A stretch of 64,000 nt of DNA from an uncultured Clostridia bacterium (GCA_934647235.1 CAKUFG010000001.1:77732-141731), one strand, 5' to 3'. Positions 9,203 through 17,498 are shown, counted from the first letter of the stretch. Numbers and translations: made by a program. Notes: a model not told the origin generated them from the letters alone.

Positions 9203-10082
9203 TTTCGTTATTCTCCTTATTCTCAACAGGGGCTTTTTCGGCCGGTTCGGGCGGCGCTTCCAGCGTCAGCCTGCCCAGCCTGCCATCGCGGAACTCATCC
9301 AGCACCACGGCGCTGGCACGCTCGATATCCAGCTCTCCCCCGCGCAGCAAAAAGCCGCGCCCGCGGCACACCGCCTCCAGCAGCGCCTGCCCGCGCAGGG
9401 ACATATCGGTAATCCTGTACCGCGCCGTCAGCGCCTCGGGCGCCAGGACGGTCATATCCTCCAGCAGCGCGCAGGACAGGGCGAAGGTATCCACCACCTC
9501 GTCCCGGATGGCGGAGATATACGCCAGCCGCCGCGCAGCCACGGGATCATCCAGCTTTGGCCACAAAAGGCCGGGGGTGTCCAGCACCTCTAGATATTCG
9601 CCCACGCGCACCCACTGATTGGCGCGCGTCACGCCCGGACGGTTGCCCACCTGGGCAATCGCACCGCCGTGCAGCTGATTGATGATGGTGCTTTTGCCCA
9701 CGTTCGGCACGCCCACCACCATCACGCGCACCGTGCGGCGCACGCCACGCGCCTCGCCGCGCGCCACCTTGTCGCGGGTCAGGTTTTCAATGGCCCTGAA
9801 TACCTCCCGCGCGCTGCGCCCCGCCGTAATGGCCGCGCACTGCACGCCGCGGGCCTGATAATACGCCTGCCACCTGCGGGTCATGGCGGGATTGGCAAGA
9901 TCAGCCTTGTTCATCATCAATACCCGCGCCTTGCCGCGCAGCATGGCGTTGAGCACGGGGTTCCGGCTGGATTCGGGCAGGCGGGCGTCGCAAATTTCAA
10001 TCACCGCGTCCACACGGGAAAGCTGATCCTGCAAAAGCCGCTTGGCCTTGGCCATATGGCCGGGATACCAGTTAATCTGCAT
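9192..10082 (-). CDS. rbgA: Ribosome biogenesis GTPase YlqF/RbgA
   Basis: 296-residue circularly permuted GTPase required for late 50S subunit assembly in Bacillota. The G4 motif NKAD (residues 58-61) comes before the G1 loop GVPNVGKST (about 124-132) and the G3 region DTPGLLWPK, which is the permuted order of this family. It begins WYPGHMAKAKR, the classical N-terminus. It is the first gene of the long minus-strand operon reaching topA; a promoter lies at 10143-10171. The C-terminal tail is acidic and Glu/Asn-rich. Confidence 0.95.
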   Translation of the reverse strand: MQINWYPGHMAKAKRLLQDQLSRVDAVIEICDARLPESSRNPVLNAMLRGKARVLMMNKADLANPAMTRRWQAYYQARGVQCAAITAGRSAREVFRAIENLTRDKVARGEARGVRRTVRVMVVGVPNVGKSTIINQLHGGAIAQVGNRPGVTRANQWVRVGEYLEVLDTPGLLWPKLDDPVAARRLAYISAIRDEVVDTFALSCALLEDMTVLAPEALTARYRITDMSLRGQALLEAVCRGRGFLLRGGELDIERASAVVLDEFRDGRLGRLTLEAPPEPAEKAPVENKENNENAQ

Positions 10083-10142
10083 ACAGACTCCTGAAAATTT
10101 CCATAAAATGGAATAAAAATGTATTTTCGCGTTTCTCTTAAA

Positions 10143-10171
10143 GTAATATCATGTTAAAGCAAAAAAATCAA
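10143..10171 (-). promoter_or_regulatory. Sigma-A-type promoter for the rbgA-rnhB-yraN-GT-comM-dprA-topA operon
   Basis: On the minus strand TTGATT and TATTAC are separated by 17 bases. They lie about 60 bases before the rbgA start. Confidence 0.55.
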
Positions 10172-10323
10172 GCGCCTTTGCGCATTGTATTCAGAAAATT
10201 TACACCCGCTTCATCTTTATACCCTGCCCGCCGTGATTTTGACATATTCGCAAAAATGCCCGAACGCGCTGGATTTTCGCGGCAATCATCCCAATTCTCA
10301 ACTGAAGATCAACGGCAATTGTA

Positions 10324-10352
10324 TTGAAATTATTTACAATTAATGATAATAT
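10324..10352 (+). promoter_or_regulatory. Sigma-A-type promoter for the acyltransferase-like/acyl-CoA ligase operon
   Basis: TTGAAA and TAATAT with a 17-base spacer, about 68 bases before the TTG start of the next gene. Confidence 0.7.
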
Positions 10353-10419
10353 GCTGTCTTGAGCGGCATATGGCGCAGCATTCCTGATATTTGCGCGCTC
10401 ACCAAGGAGGACGATTACA

Positions 10420-11298
10420 TTGGCCGAGCAGTACAAAAGGCGGTTTGGAGATCGTAAGGACGGGCGGCTCATGCGCGAGCTGGATGCCCTGCACTACATT
10501 ACGCCTCTGATCTACCCCAACCGCTGCGACAACGAAGCCTACATCTCCGAGCGCATCGACCTTGCGCCCATCAATGCCTATATCGCCAAAAAGAACGAAA
10601 GCCAGCCCGATCTGCCCTACACCATGTTCCATGTGATCGTGGCCGCGCTGGTAAAAACGCTGACCCTGCGGCCCAAGATGAACCGCTTCATCGCCAACCG
10701 CAACGTATATCAGCGCTATAACGTTTCGGCCGCCTTCGTGGTAAAAAAGAAGTTTGCCGATGACGGCGCGGAGGGACTTGCCTTTGTGCACGCTAAGGAA
10801 AACGACACGATGGACACCATTCATCAGTCCATCCGCAATCAGGTGATGTCCTGCCGCAGCGGCGGGTCTGACAGCACCTCCGACAGCATGGATATCCTGA
10901 CCAGAATGCCGCGCTTTCTCAGCCGCTTCCTGATCGATATCATCCGCTTTCTGGACAAGCACGGCTGGTGCCCCAACTTTCTGATTTCCAACGATCCCTA
11001 CTATTCCTCGGTGGTACTGTCCAACGTCGGCTCCATCAAGCTCAAGTGCGGCTATCACCACCTGACCAACTGGGGCACCAACAGCGTGTTCTGCCTGATC
11101 GGCGAAAAGAAAAAGACGCCCGTGTTCAATCAGGAAGACGGCTCCTGCACTATGCGTGAAACCGTTGATCTGGGCCTGACCATCGACGAGCGCCTGGCCG
11201 ACGGCTACTATTATTCCAAGTCCATCCGGCTGCTCAAGCACCTGCTGGAGCACCCGGAGCTGCTGGATCTTCCCATCAACGAGGAGGTAGACTACTGA
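10420..11298 (+). CDS. E2-like (2-oxoacid dehydrogenase acyltransferase fold) protein, catalytic His replaced
   Basis: 292-residue protein resembling only the catalytic domain of dihydrolipoamide acyltransferases; there is no lipoyl domain and no E3/E1-binding domain. The C-terminal part follows the E2 pattern (NWGTNSVFCLIGEKKKTPVF, then LGLTIDERLADG). The expected HxxxDG becomes Glu257-x-x-x-Asp261-Gly262, so the general-base histidine is missing. The start is TTG at 10420, with AAGGAGG nine bases upstream and no nearby ATG. Its stop overlaps the ATG of the acyl-CoA ligase by one base, so the two are made together. It may be an unusual acyltransferase or a non-catalytic partner of the ligase; the acyl group is unknown. 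Confidence 0.75.
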   Translation: MAEQYKRRFGDRKDGRLMRELDALHYITPLIYPNRCDNEAYISERIDLAPINAYIAKKNESQPDLPYTMFHVIVAALVKTLTLRPKMNRFIANRNVYQRYNVSAAFVVKKKFADDGAEGLAFVHAKENDTMDTIHQSIRNQVMSCRSGGSDSTSDSMDILTRMPRFLSRFLIDIIRFLDKHGWCPNFLISNDPYYSSVVLSNVGSIKLKCGYHHLTNWGTNSVFCLIGEKKKTPVFNQEDGSCTMRETVDLGLTIDERLADGYYYSKSIRLLKHLLEHPELLDLPINEEVDY

Positions 11299-13013
11299 TG
11301 CCCGATCAAATCACCGCCAAGGCCCCGTGGGTAAAGAACCTGGGCGATATCCCCGCGCATCTGGATTATTTCCAGGGCTCCATGTATGATATGCTCAAGT
11401 CCGTGGCCGATAAATATCCCAACAACATCGCCATGGATTTCATGGGCCGCTCCACCACCTACAAGCAGCTCATCGAGCAGGTAGAGCGCTGCGCCAAGGC
11501 GCTTAAAACCATCGGCATCCGCGAAAACGACTGCGTTACCATCGCCATGCCCAACTGCCCGCAGGCCATCGCCATGTTCTACGCCATCAACATGGTGGGC
11601 GGCATCGCCAACATGGTGCATCCCCTCTCCAGCGAAAAGGAAATCGAATTTTACCTGAACGAATCCAACAGCGTGACGGTAATCACCCTGGATCAGTTCT
11701 ATCACAAAATCGAAGCCATCCGCAACAACACCCGCATCGTCAACGTCATCATCGCCAGCATCCGGGACGAGCTGTCCCAGCCCCTCAAAACGGGCTATAT
11801 GCTCACCGAGGGCCGCAAGATCCGCAAGATTCCCGACGACGCGCCCGTCATCCGCTGGCAGAAGTTCCTTAACCTCAGCAAGTCCTGCTTCTGGCGCTAT
11901 AAGGTGGAGCGCAAGCCCGAAGATCCCGCGGTCATCCTCTATTCCGGCGGCACCACCGGCACCACCAAGGGTATTGTGCTGACGAATCTGAATTTCAACG
12001 CCCTGTCCCAGCAGGTCATCGCCACCAACCCCATGTTCCGTCCCGGCGACCGCATGCTGGCAGCCATGCCCATCTTCCACGGCTTCGGCCTGGGCGTGTG
12101 CATCCACACCATGCTCACCCAGGGCGGCCGGTGCGTGCTGGTGCCGCGCTTTACCGCCAAGAGCTATTCCAAGCTGATTACCAAGTACAAGTGCAATTTC
12201 ATCGCGGGCGTGCCCACGCTGTACGAAGCGCTGCTGCGCCTGCCCAACATGGAAAAGGCCGATCTGAGCAGCCTCAAGGGCGTGTTCTCCGGCGGCGATT
12301 CGCTGACCATCGAGCTGAAGAAGAAGTTCGATAAGTTCCTGTACGATCACAAAGCCGTCATCCAGATCCGCGAGGGCTACGGCACCACCGAGTGCGTCAC
12401 CGCCTCCTGCCTCACCCCGCCCACCATGCACCGCGAAGGCAGCATCGGCCTGCCCTTCCCCGATACTTACTACAAGATCGTCACCCCCGGCACCGACGAG
12501 GAGCTGCCCTACGGCGAGGAAGGCGAAATCCTGCTGGCCGGCCCCACTGTGATGCGCGAGTATCTGCATCATCCCGAGGAAACCGCCCAGACGCTGCGCA
12601 AGCACGCGGACGGCCTCACCTGGGTATATACGGGCGATCTTGGCGTGATGGACGCGGACGGTTTCGTCTATTTCCGCGGCCGCCGCAAGCGCATGATCAT
12701 CACCTCGGGCTACAACGTATATCCCGCGCAGATTGAAAACATCCTGGAAGCGCACGAGGCCGTGCAGCGCAGCTGCGTCATCGGCGTGCCCGATTCCTAT
12801 AAGATGCAGAAGGTCAAGGCCTTCGTCATGCTCAAGCCCGGCTTCCCCGCCACTGAGGAAACCAAGCAGAGCATCCTGGCTCACTGCCGCAAGAACATCG
12901 CCAAGTACGCCATGCCCTATGATATCGAGTTCCGCGAAAATCTGCCCACCACGCTGGTCGGTAAGGTTGCCTACCGTGTGCTGGAGGATGAAGAGCTGCA
13001 GAAGATCAGCTAA
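11298..13013 (+). CDS. AMP-forming acyl-CoA ligase (long-chain fatty acid type)
   Basis: 571-residue ANL superfamily adenylating enzyme that activates a carboxylic acid with ATP and CoA. The AMP-binding P-loop YSGGTTGTTKG begins near residue 215. The acid-site GYGTTE, the hinge motif YTGDLG and RRKRMIITSGYNVYP follow, and the catalytic lysine region GKVAYR is near the C-terminus. Full length, without a carrier-protein domain. The start ATG overlaps the stop of the E2-like gene (TGATG). The substrate is uncertain, since this subgroup covers medium- and long-chain fatty acids. A strong terminator follows at 13026-13055. Confidence 0.9.
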   Translation: MPDQITAKAPWVKNLGDIPAHLDYFQGSMYDMLKSVADKYPNNIAMDFMGRSTTYKQLIEQVERCAKALKTIGIRENDCVTIAMPNCPQAIAMFYAINMVGGIANMVHPLSSEKEIEFYLNESNSVTVITLDQFYHKIEAIRNNTRIVNVIIASIRDELSQPLKTGYMLTEGRKIRKIPDDAPVIRWQKFLNLSKSCFWRYKVERKPEDPAVILYSGGTTGTTKGIVLTNLNFNALSQQVIATNPMFRPGDRMLAAMPIFHGFGLGVCIHTMLTQGGRCVLVPRFTAKSYSKLITKYKCNFIAGVPTLYEALLRLPNMEKADLSSLKGVFSGGDSLTIELKKKFDKFLYDHKAVIQIREGYGTTECVTASCLTPPTMHREGSIGLPFPDTYYKIVTPGTDEELPYGEEGEILLAGPTVMREYLHHPEETAQTLRKHADGLTWVYTGDLGVMDADGFVYFRGRRKRMIITSGYNVYPAQIENILEAHEAVQRSCVIGVPDSYKMQKVKAFVMLKPGFPATEETKQSILAHCRKNIAKYAMPYDIEFRENLPTTLVGKVAYRVLEDEELQKIS

Positions 13014-13025
13014 GCTTCATTGATT

Positions 13026-13055
13026 CGGGTCGCTTCGTGCGGCCCGTTTTTTTTT
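13026..13055 (+). terminator. Rho-independent terminator after the acyl-CoA ligase
   Basis: Stem CGGGTCGC with TGCGGCCCG closed by a TTCG tetraloop and followed by nine Ts. Confidence 0.9.
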
Positions 13056-13089
13056 ATTGGGGATAAAAACGAAGGGGAACGAGGGGAAC

Positions 13090-13116
13090 GTTTCTTTCTT
13101 GAGTCAAGAAAGAAAC
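13090..13116. repeat. 27-base hairpin repeat, copy 1
   Basis: Perfect 13-base arms (GTTTCTTTCTTGA and its complement) around one base, preceded by GGAAC and followed by AAAGAACCTG. The same arrangement recurs at 20807-20833, again just after a gene end. Confidence 0.8.
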
Positions 13117-13180
13117 AAAGAACCTGTGTGTGGCGAAAAAGTCAAGTTAATAAAACTGGAAGGCGGCACTGCCGCCCCGC

Positions 13181-13302
13181 CCCCGTGGCAGGTGAAAGCC
13201 TGAACCGCCCGGACGAAAGCCAGCTTTCCTCCGTTCGCTTCCTGCTTTCCCCCTTGGTCTGGCTTCGCCAGCCCGCGCCGATTACATCGGCGTGCCACGG
13301 GG
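13181..13302. repeat. Segment bounded by a 10-base inverted repeat
   Basis: CCCCGTGGCA at 13181-13190 is exactly complementary to TGCCACGGGG at 13293-13302. Smaller stems lie between. This looks like a degenerate miniature or RNA-forming repeat; no coding role is seen. Confidence 0.5.
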
Positions 13303-13391
13303 ACACGCTTGGATGCGAAAACCAAACGCAGCGATTGGCGGCAGTTGGTGATTTCATCACTGCGGCAATGTACTTTCTAAACTCAACAAAA

Positions 13392-13567
13392 GCACAACTA
13401 TGAAAGCCTTCTCCCAGACGGGAGAAGGTGTCGAGCCGCAGCGAGACGGATGAGGGGGATGCAGCAACAGCAATAGTGTTGCTTGCATTTCCACCAACCA
13501 GTCCCTCATCGGTCAGCTTACGCAGCCCCTTCGGCTATATCGCCGAAAGGGCTGCTTTTTATGTTGT
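13392..13567. repeat. Dispersed intergenic repeat, copy A
   Basis: Begins GCACAACTATGAAAGCCTTC, continues with a GGGAGAAGG hairpin arm and GATGAGGG, and ends with CCCTCATC and a GCCCCTTCGG hairpin. The first 80 bases match 15192-15270 closely. This is the kind of non-coding repeat scattered between genes in many Clostridia. Confidence 0.7.
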
Positions 13568-13571
13568 TCAG

Positions 13572-14528
13572 TTATTCCTTGCCTTCTGTTTCGCCTTCCA
13601 TGGGAATATAGAAGCTGCCGCCCTGCCACGCCTGCTGCAAATCGCCGTCCCAATGGTAATAGCCGGGATTGTCGGCAATAAAGGCGTCAAAGGCTGCCTG
13701 CGTTTCGGCGTCGCACAGCGGGATTTCGCCGTTTTCCGCGCTGTATATGCACAGCTTTTTGCGGCCTGCCTGCATGGAAATCGTGCTGAACTGCCCCGAG
13801 CGCTCGCACTGCCGCCACATTGCGGTGGCATTCTGGGGGGCAACGCCCTTTTCCTCCAGCGCTTTGAAATCGGCGGCGGTCATGGGCTTGAGAATCATTT
13901 CATAGAACTTGCCGTCCTGATAGCGGTAGGTGCACAGTGTGCCCAGATCCGCCCAGCGGCCGTCGGCGGTTTTTAGAATACGGCTGGGCAGAGCAGTCAC
14001 ATCGCCCTGCAGCGTTCTGCCCAGCACACGCTCGATCCAGGGGTACCTCCAGGTGAAGGCTGCCTCGCCCTGATCACTGGTTAAGGATCTCCAGCCATAG
14101 TGCTGCTTGTACTGCGGCGCGGGGGTGAACTGCAGCAGCAGCGCGCCCTGCGTTGTGCGCACCAGCTGCAAATCCTGCACCCAGGAGAGGGGGACATTCT
14201 GATCAAAGCCCAGCAAAAGCTCGGGCTTGGCGACAACCGTGCCCAGGCAGATGGCCACCACCAGCCCCAGGCACAGCGCGGCGATTTTCCAGGCGCGGAA
14301 ACGCTTGCGCTGACGCTTGACGGCCTGACGGAAGCCCTGATCCGCCTTGCCCTGCGCGACGGGCGCGGGCGCGGCGCTTTGCATTTCGCGGTATATCTGG
14401 CTGCAGGCGGGGCAGGCAGCCACATGCTGCGCGACAGCCTGACGGCTTTGCTCACTGGCCGCGCCGTCGATGACCAGCGGCATCAGATCCTGCGCGACGG
14501 CGCAGGGAATTTTATTTTGTTCGCTCAT
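13572..14528 (-). CDS. Zinc-finger anti-sigma factor (membrane-anchored)
   Basis: 318-residue protein with an N-terminal anti-sigma zinc finger. Cys9 precedes His35-x3-Cys39-x2-Cys42, the H-x3-C-x2-C core of ZAS domains. One membrane helix lies near residues 75-97, and an extracytoplasmic domain of about 220 residues follows. It probably holds the adjacent ECF sigma factor inactive until an envelope signal arrives; the signal is unknown. Its ATG overlaps the sigma stop (ATGA), so the two are made together. No sequence relation of the outer domain to a named sensor was recognised. Confidence 0.85.
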   Translation of the reverse strand: MSEQNKIPCAVAQDLMPLVIDGAASEQSRQAVAQHVAACPACSQIYREMQSAAPAPVAQGKADQGFRQAVKRQRKRFRAWKIAALCLGLVVAICLGTVVAKPELLLGFDQNVPLSWVQDLQLVRTTQGALLLQFTPAPQYKQHYGWRSLTSDQGEAAFTWRYPWIERVLGRTLQGDVTALPSRILKTADGRWADLGTLCTYRYQDGKFYEMILKPMTAADFKALEEKGVAPQNATAMWRQCERSGQFSTISMQAGRKKLCIYSAENGEIPLCDAETQAAFDAFIADNPGYYHWDGDLQQAWQGGSFYIPMEGETEGKE

Positions 14529-15010
14529 ATTGCTTCCTCCTGGAGCATTTCCTGAATTTTCTGCTTGGCGCGGTAGTAGATCACCCTGGCCCAGCCATCG
14601 CCCTTCTGAAACAGCGCGCCGATCTGCGCAAAGGGAAGCTCGCCCAGCGTGCGCAGGGTAAAAACCTCTTTATACGGCTCTTCCAGCCTGTGCAGCAGCA
14701 GATACAGCTGCCGCGCGGTATCGCGGTCCGCCAGCGCTTCCTCCATACCGCCGGGAGCGGACAGCTGCGCCGTATCGGTGCGGAAATCGATGTGCTTTTG
14801 CCTGCGCAGCATGGAAACATACTGATGATGCGCGATGGAGCACAGGTAGGTATCCACGCTGGAGCGACCCTCGAATGCGTCCGGATTGCGGAGCACGCGA
14901 TAGAAGGTTTCCTGGGTGATTTCCTCGGCCGTGTGCGCATTGCGGGAAAGAGAGAGGGCAAAGGCATAGACCTTCCGGAAATACGTGGTGTAGAGCTGCT
15001 CAAAATCCAT
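14525..15010 (-). CDS. ECF-type RNA polymerase sigma factor
   Basis: 161-residue sigma-70 family protein with only regions 2 and 4. Region 2 contains FRKVYAFALSLSRNAHTAEEITQETF, and region 4 runs from LEEPYKEVFTLRTLGELPFAQIG to WARVIYYRAKQKI. The start is ATG at 15010 behind AAAGGAGG; an earlier in-frame codon would place the start inside its own promoter. The anti-sigma gene overlaps its stop. Upstream is a TGTAAC-16-CGTC element (15037-15062), which matches promoters read by ECF factors of this kind, so autoregulation is likely. The WARVxYYRAKQKI end resembles the YlaC/RsiW-linked subgroup. Confidence 0.9.
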   Translation of the reverse strand: MDFEQLYTTYFRKVYAFALSLSRNAHTAEEITQETFYRVLRNPDAFEGRSSVDTYLCSIAHHQYVSMLRRQKHIDFRTDTAQLSAPGGMEEALADRDTARQLYLLLHRLEEPYKEVFTLRTLGELPFAQIGALFQKGDGWARVIYYRAKQKIQEMLQEEAI

Positions 15011-15036
15011 GGTCTGCCCTCCTTTCTCATCAGTTG

Positions 15037-15062
15037 GACGCACGAAAAGCGCGTTCGTTACA
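15037..15062 (-). promoter_or_regulatory. ECF-sigma autoregulatory promoter
   Basis: Minus strand TGTAAC (15057-15062) and CGTC (15037-15040) are separated by 16 bases. The spacing and hexamers follow the SigX/ECF30-like consensus rather than the housekeeping one. The transcript would start about 20 bases before the sigma ATG. Confidence 0.65.
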
Positions 15063-15191
15063 GAAAAAGCAGAAAATATTGCGGCAGTGAAGAAGGCAAT
15101 AAGGAACTTGGCTTATAACGTAAAGGCTGTATACATTGAAATGAGAGGCGGCCCTGTCGCTGATCTGTGAAAAGCCAAGCATATTGAAATC

Positions 15192-15270
15192 GCACAACAT
15201 AAAAGCCTTCCCCCCAGAAGGGGGAAGGTGTCGAGCGAACAGCGAGACGGATGAGGGGGAACGCAGCGGC
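15192..15270. repeat. Dispersed intergenic repeat, copy B
   Basis: GCACAACATAAAAGCCTTCC followed by a GGGGGAAGG hairpin arm, then GTGTCGAGCG, AGCGAGACGGATGAGGGGG and a CGCAGC end. It aligns with the start of the copy at 13392. Confidence 0.75.
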
Positions 15271-15299
15271 TTACCTATGCTGGCCAGCGCACCAAACAA

Positions 15300-15460
15300 A
15301 AGCTTTCCCCTTTGAGGGGAAGGTGGGCGGCTTTAGCCGCTCGGATGAGGTGTAGCCGCCGCAGCGGCGTTATCCTATATAGCTATAAGAACGACCACTA
15401 CGTGGTCTACACCTCACCACCGCCTACGGCGGAGCCTCTCCTCAAGGAGAAGCCTTTGCT
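15300..15460. repeat. Composite inverted repeat related to the dispersed family
   Basis: Left part AGCTTTCCCCTTTGAGGGGA and GGATGAGGTGTAG; right part CTACACCTCACC and CTCCTCAAGGAGAAGCCT. GAGGTGTAG and CTACACCTC are exact complements, so the whole can fold into one long hairpin. Confidence 0.6.
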
Positions 15461-15519
15461 GCGAAACATATAGCCGCAAAAGCCTTCCCCACGCAGCGAG
15501 AAGCTGAATGTATTCTTCC

Positions 15520-16704
15520 TTACTCCTCGCTCGCAAAATTGGTAAAGTACCCCTGCACCAGCACCACAGGCGTGCCGCGGTCGCCGCTGCCGCTGGTCAG
15601 GTCGCACAGGCTGCCCAGCAGGTCGGTAAAGCGGCGGGGCGTGGTGCCCTGGGAGGCCATCTGACCCTTGAGGTTCTGATCCTTGGCCTTGATCTTCTCA
15701 CGCATGGCCTGTGCAAGCGCCGCGCCGGACAGATCATGCAGATCGTTATCGGCAAAGTATTTCATCTTCAGCTCGTTGGGCGTGCCCACCAGGCCCTCGG
15801 TATAGGCGGGCGAAACCACGGGATCGGCCAGTTCCCAGATGCCGCCGACAGGATCCTTGAAGCAGCCGTCGCCATACACCATCACTTCCATGTGCTTGCC
15901 GGTGGCGGCCAGCAGAGCATCCTGCAGCTTGTGCACAAATTCATCGCAGTCATGCGGGAACAGCTTCACCTTGTTCTCGGTGGCCTTGTTGCTGCCCAGG
16001 ATGCCATACTGCGCGTTGTAGCCGCTGCCATCCACGGAGGCGGTCATGATATCGTCCATACCCAGCACGCTTGCGCCCTTGGCGCGCAGGATGCGCTTGG
16101 TGCGCGCGCGGGTGTGGATATCGCAGGCAATCACCTTGTTGGTATACTGCAGAATATAGGAAGGATCGTTGGAGAAGATCACGCGGGTGTTGGGCGCAAA
16201 GGTACGGTAATACTCGATATAATCCATGCCGGTGAAGGGATGGACGGTGTTGTTGCCAAACACCTTGCGGAAGCCCTCGTAATCAAAGCTGTCACGGTAA
16301 GGATCCACGCCCTTTTCATCCAGCGTATCCCAGGACAGCAGGGCGTTGCCCACCTCGTCGGAGGGGTAGCTCAGCTGCACTACCACGCCCTCGGGAGAGG
16401 CCATGGTCATCGCCCGCAGCAGAATGCCGAAGCGATTGCGGCTGAGGATGGGGAACAGAATGCCGATGGGGCCTTCGCCCAGCTTATTGCGGATATCCTT
16501 GGCGATCTGCTCGCAGGTGGCATAGTTGCCCTGGGTGCGGCCGACAACGGCCTCCGTCACCGCCACGATGTCGCGGTCATGCAGGGGAAATTTCTCGGTC
16601 TCCGCCGCGCGGCACACGCTCTGCGTGACCGCCGTGACCAGATCGTCGCCCTGCTGAAAAATCGGCGTTACAATGCCTCTTGCCGTTACGCCCGTTGTAC
16701 GCAT
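15520..16704 (-). CDS. CofE-like coenzyme F420-0:L-glutamate ligase family protein
   Basis: 394-residue protein of the F420 ligase (CofE) fold family. The N-terminus reads TGVTARGIVTPIFQQGDDLV, and DRDIVAVTEAVVGRTQGNY follows, as in the clostridial members. True CofE adds glutamates to coenzyme F420, but nothing else in this window concerns F420, and gut Clostridia usually lack it. The real substrate is therefore open. The length exceeds archaeal CofE (about 250 residues), with an extra C-terminal region. A hairpin with GCGCGC arms precedes its ribosome site AGGAGG. Confidence 0.75.
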   Translation of the reverse strand: MRTTGVTARGIVTPIFQQGDDLVTAVTQSVCRAAETEKFPLHDRDIVAVTEAVVGRTQGNYATCEQIAKDIRNKLGEGPIGILFPILSRNRFGILLRAMTMASPEGVVVQLSYPSDEVGNALLSWDTLDEKGVDPYRDSFDYEGFRKVFGNNTVHPFTGMDYIEYYRTFAPNTRVIFSNDPSYILQYTNKVIACDIHTRARTKRILRAKGASVLGMDDIMTASVDGSGYNAQYGILGSNKATENKVKLFPHDCDEFVHKLQDALLAATGKHMEVMVYGDGCFKDPVGGIWELADPVVSPAYTEGLVGTPNELKMKYFADNDLHDLSGAALAQAMREKIKAKDQNLKGQMASQGTTPRRFTDLLGSLCDLTSGSGDRGTPVVLVQGYFTNFASEE

Positions 16705-16757
16705 GAAATATAGCCTCCTGATTGCGCGCGGCTGGCGCGCAGATGAAATTACGTATT

Positions 16758-16787
16758 ATTTTATCACAGATGCGCGGTTGTTTGCAA
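16758..16787 (-). promoter_or_regulatory. Promoter for the CofE-like gene
   Basis: Minus strand TTGCAA and TAAAAT are 18 bases apart. The promoter overlaps the last codons of the upstream nucleotidyltransferase gene. Confidence 0.5.
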
Positions 16788-17378
16788 TGCGTATTCCGTC
16801 CATTTTTGCAGGCAGGATAGGTCGCGCAGCGCCTCTTCAAGCAGCGCGTAGCCTGCGGGATCCTGCGCTTGTATTGCGCGGATGGTCTTTTTCGGCCCGA
16901 AATAATACCGGTCGCGCATCACGCAATAGATCTCCAGGCTGTCCGTCAGCAGCCAATGCGCGCGGTACAGCCCCTCGGCGTCCCCCCGCGCCGCGCGCTC
17001 CAGCATCTTCAGGCTCCATTGCCGCAGATGCCGCTTTTCGTCCGCATCGCGCACAGCGTGGGCAGCGGCATAGGCGCGCACCCGATCGATCAAACCCTGC
17101 GCGATATGGTTTTCATCCTCTAACAGGATCACGCCATCATGGACGGTAATCAAATCCTGCGGCACGTTTTCATCCGACACTTCCTGGGGCGTGCGCAGCA
17201 CAGCGTCCAGCCGAGCGCCGTCAATCACGCTGCCGTCATGACGGCAGGGGCACGACCGGCAAATCAAAAGCACGTCAAAATCGCTCTGCGCGTTCTGCGT
17301 ACCGTTTGCATAGGAGCCATAGCCGATCATCGCCAGCGGATGATAGGTATTCGTAAGATAATCCAGAATCGCGTCCAT
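16764..17378 (-). CDS. Nucleotidyltransferase-fold protein
   Basis: 204-residue protein with the minimal polymerase-beta-like nucleotidyltransferase motif GSYANGTQNAQSDFDVLL. Gly21-Ser22 and the metal-binding Asp33 and Asp35 are all present. The C-terminal half is helical. The family includes aminoglycoside and AMP transferases and stand-alone antitoxins of the MNT type. No HEPN partner gene is next to it, so an antitoxin role is not supported. The target is unknown. The upstream plus-strand promoter at 17470 faces away from it. Confidence 0.75.
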   Translation of the reverse strand: MDAILDYLTNTYHPLAMIGYGSYANGTQNAQSDFDVLLICRSCPCRHDGSVIDGARLDAVLRTPQEVSDENVPQDLITVHDGVILLEDENHIAQGLIDRVRAYAAAHAVRDADEKRHLRQWSLKMLERAARGDAEGLYRAHWLLTDSLEIYCVMRDRYYFGPKKTIRAIQAQDPAGYALLEEALRDLSCLQKWTEYALQTTAHL

Positions 17379-17469
17379 TTTCCCTCCAAATCGCCTGATT
17401 TCGCGCTCATTATAGCATGCGCGGCGAGTTTTGTCGATTGAAAAGCGTCAACAATGCGGCGGCTCTTTC

Positions 17470-17498
17470 TTGACAATCGCGCCGAATTATACGATAAT
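17470..17498 (+). promoter_or_regulatory. Promoter for the DUF512-der-plsY operon
   Basis: Consensus TTGACA and GATAAT with a 17-base spacer, 25 bases before the TTG start. Confidence 0.8.

Larger units (their letters stand above)
10083..10419. other. Intergenic region with divergent promoters
   Basis: 337 bases between rbgA and the acyltransferase-like gene, richer in A and T than its surroundings. It holds one promoter for each direction (10143-10171 minus, 10324-10352 plus). I see no gene or structured RNA in the remainder. Confidence 0.7.
13014..13571. other. 558-base gene-free region made of repeats
   Basis: Contains the ligase terminator, a 27-base hairpin (13090-13116), an inverted-repeat segment (13181-13302) and a dispersed repeat (13392-13567). 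No credible coding frame was found; short frames here lack ribosome sites and known motifs. Confidence 0.75.
15011..15519. other. 509-base gene-free region with promoter and dispersed repeats
   Basis: Holds the ECF promoter (15037-15062), a dispersed repeat (15192-15270) and a related composite repeat (15300-15460). Nothing convincing as a gene. Confidence 0.7.

Noticed and set aside
13020..13403. Short coding frames in the repeat region
   Set aside because: They run through hairpins and dispersed repeats and lack ribosome sites.
16764..17378. MNT-type antitoxin
   Set aside because: The nucleotidyltransferase motif is present, but no HEPN toxin gene is adjacent.
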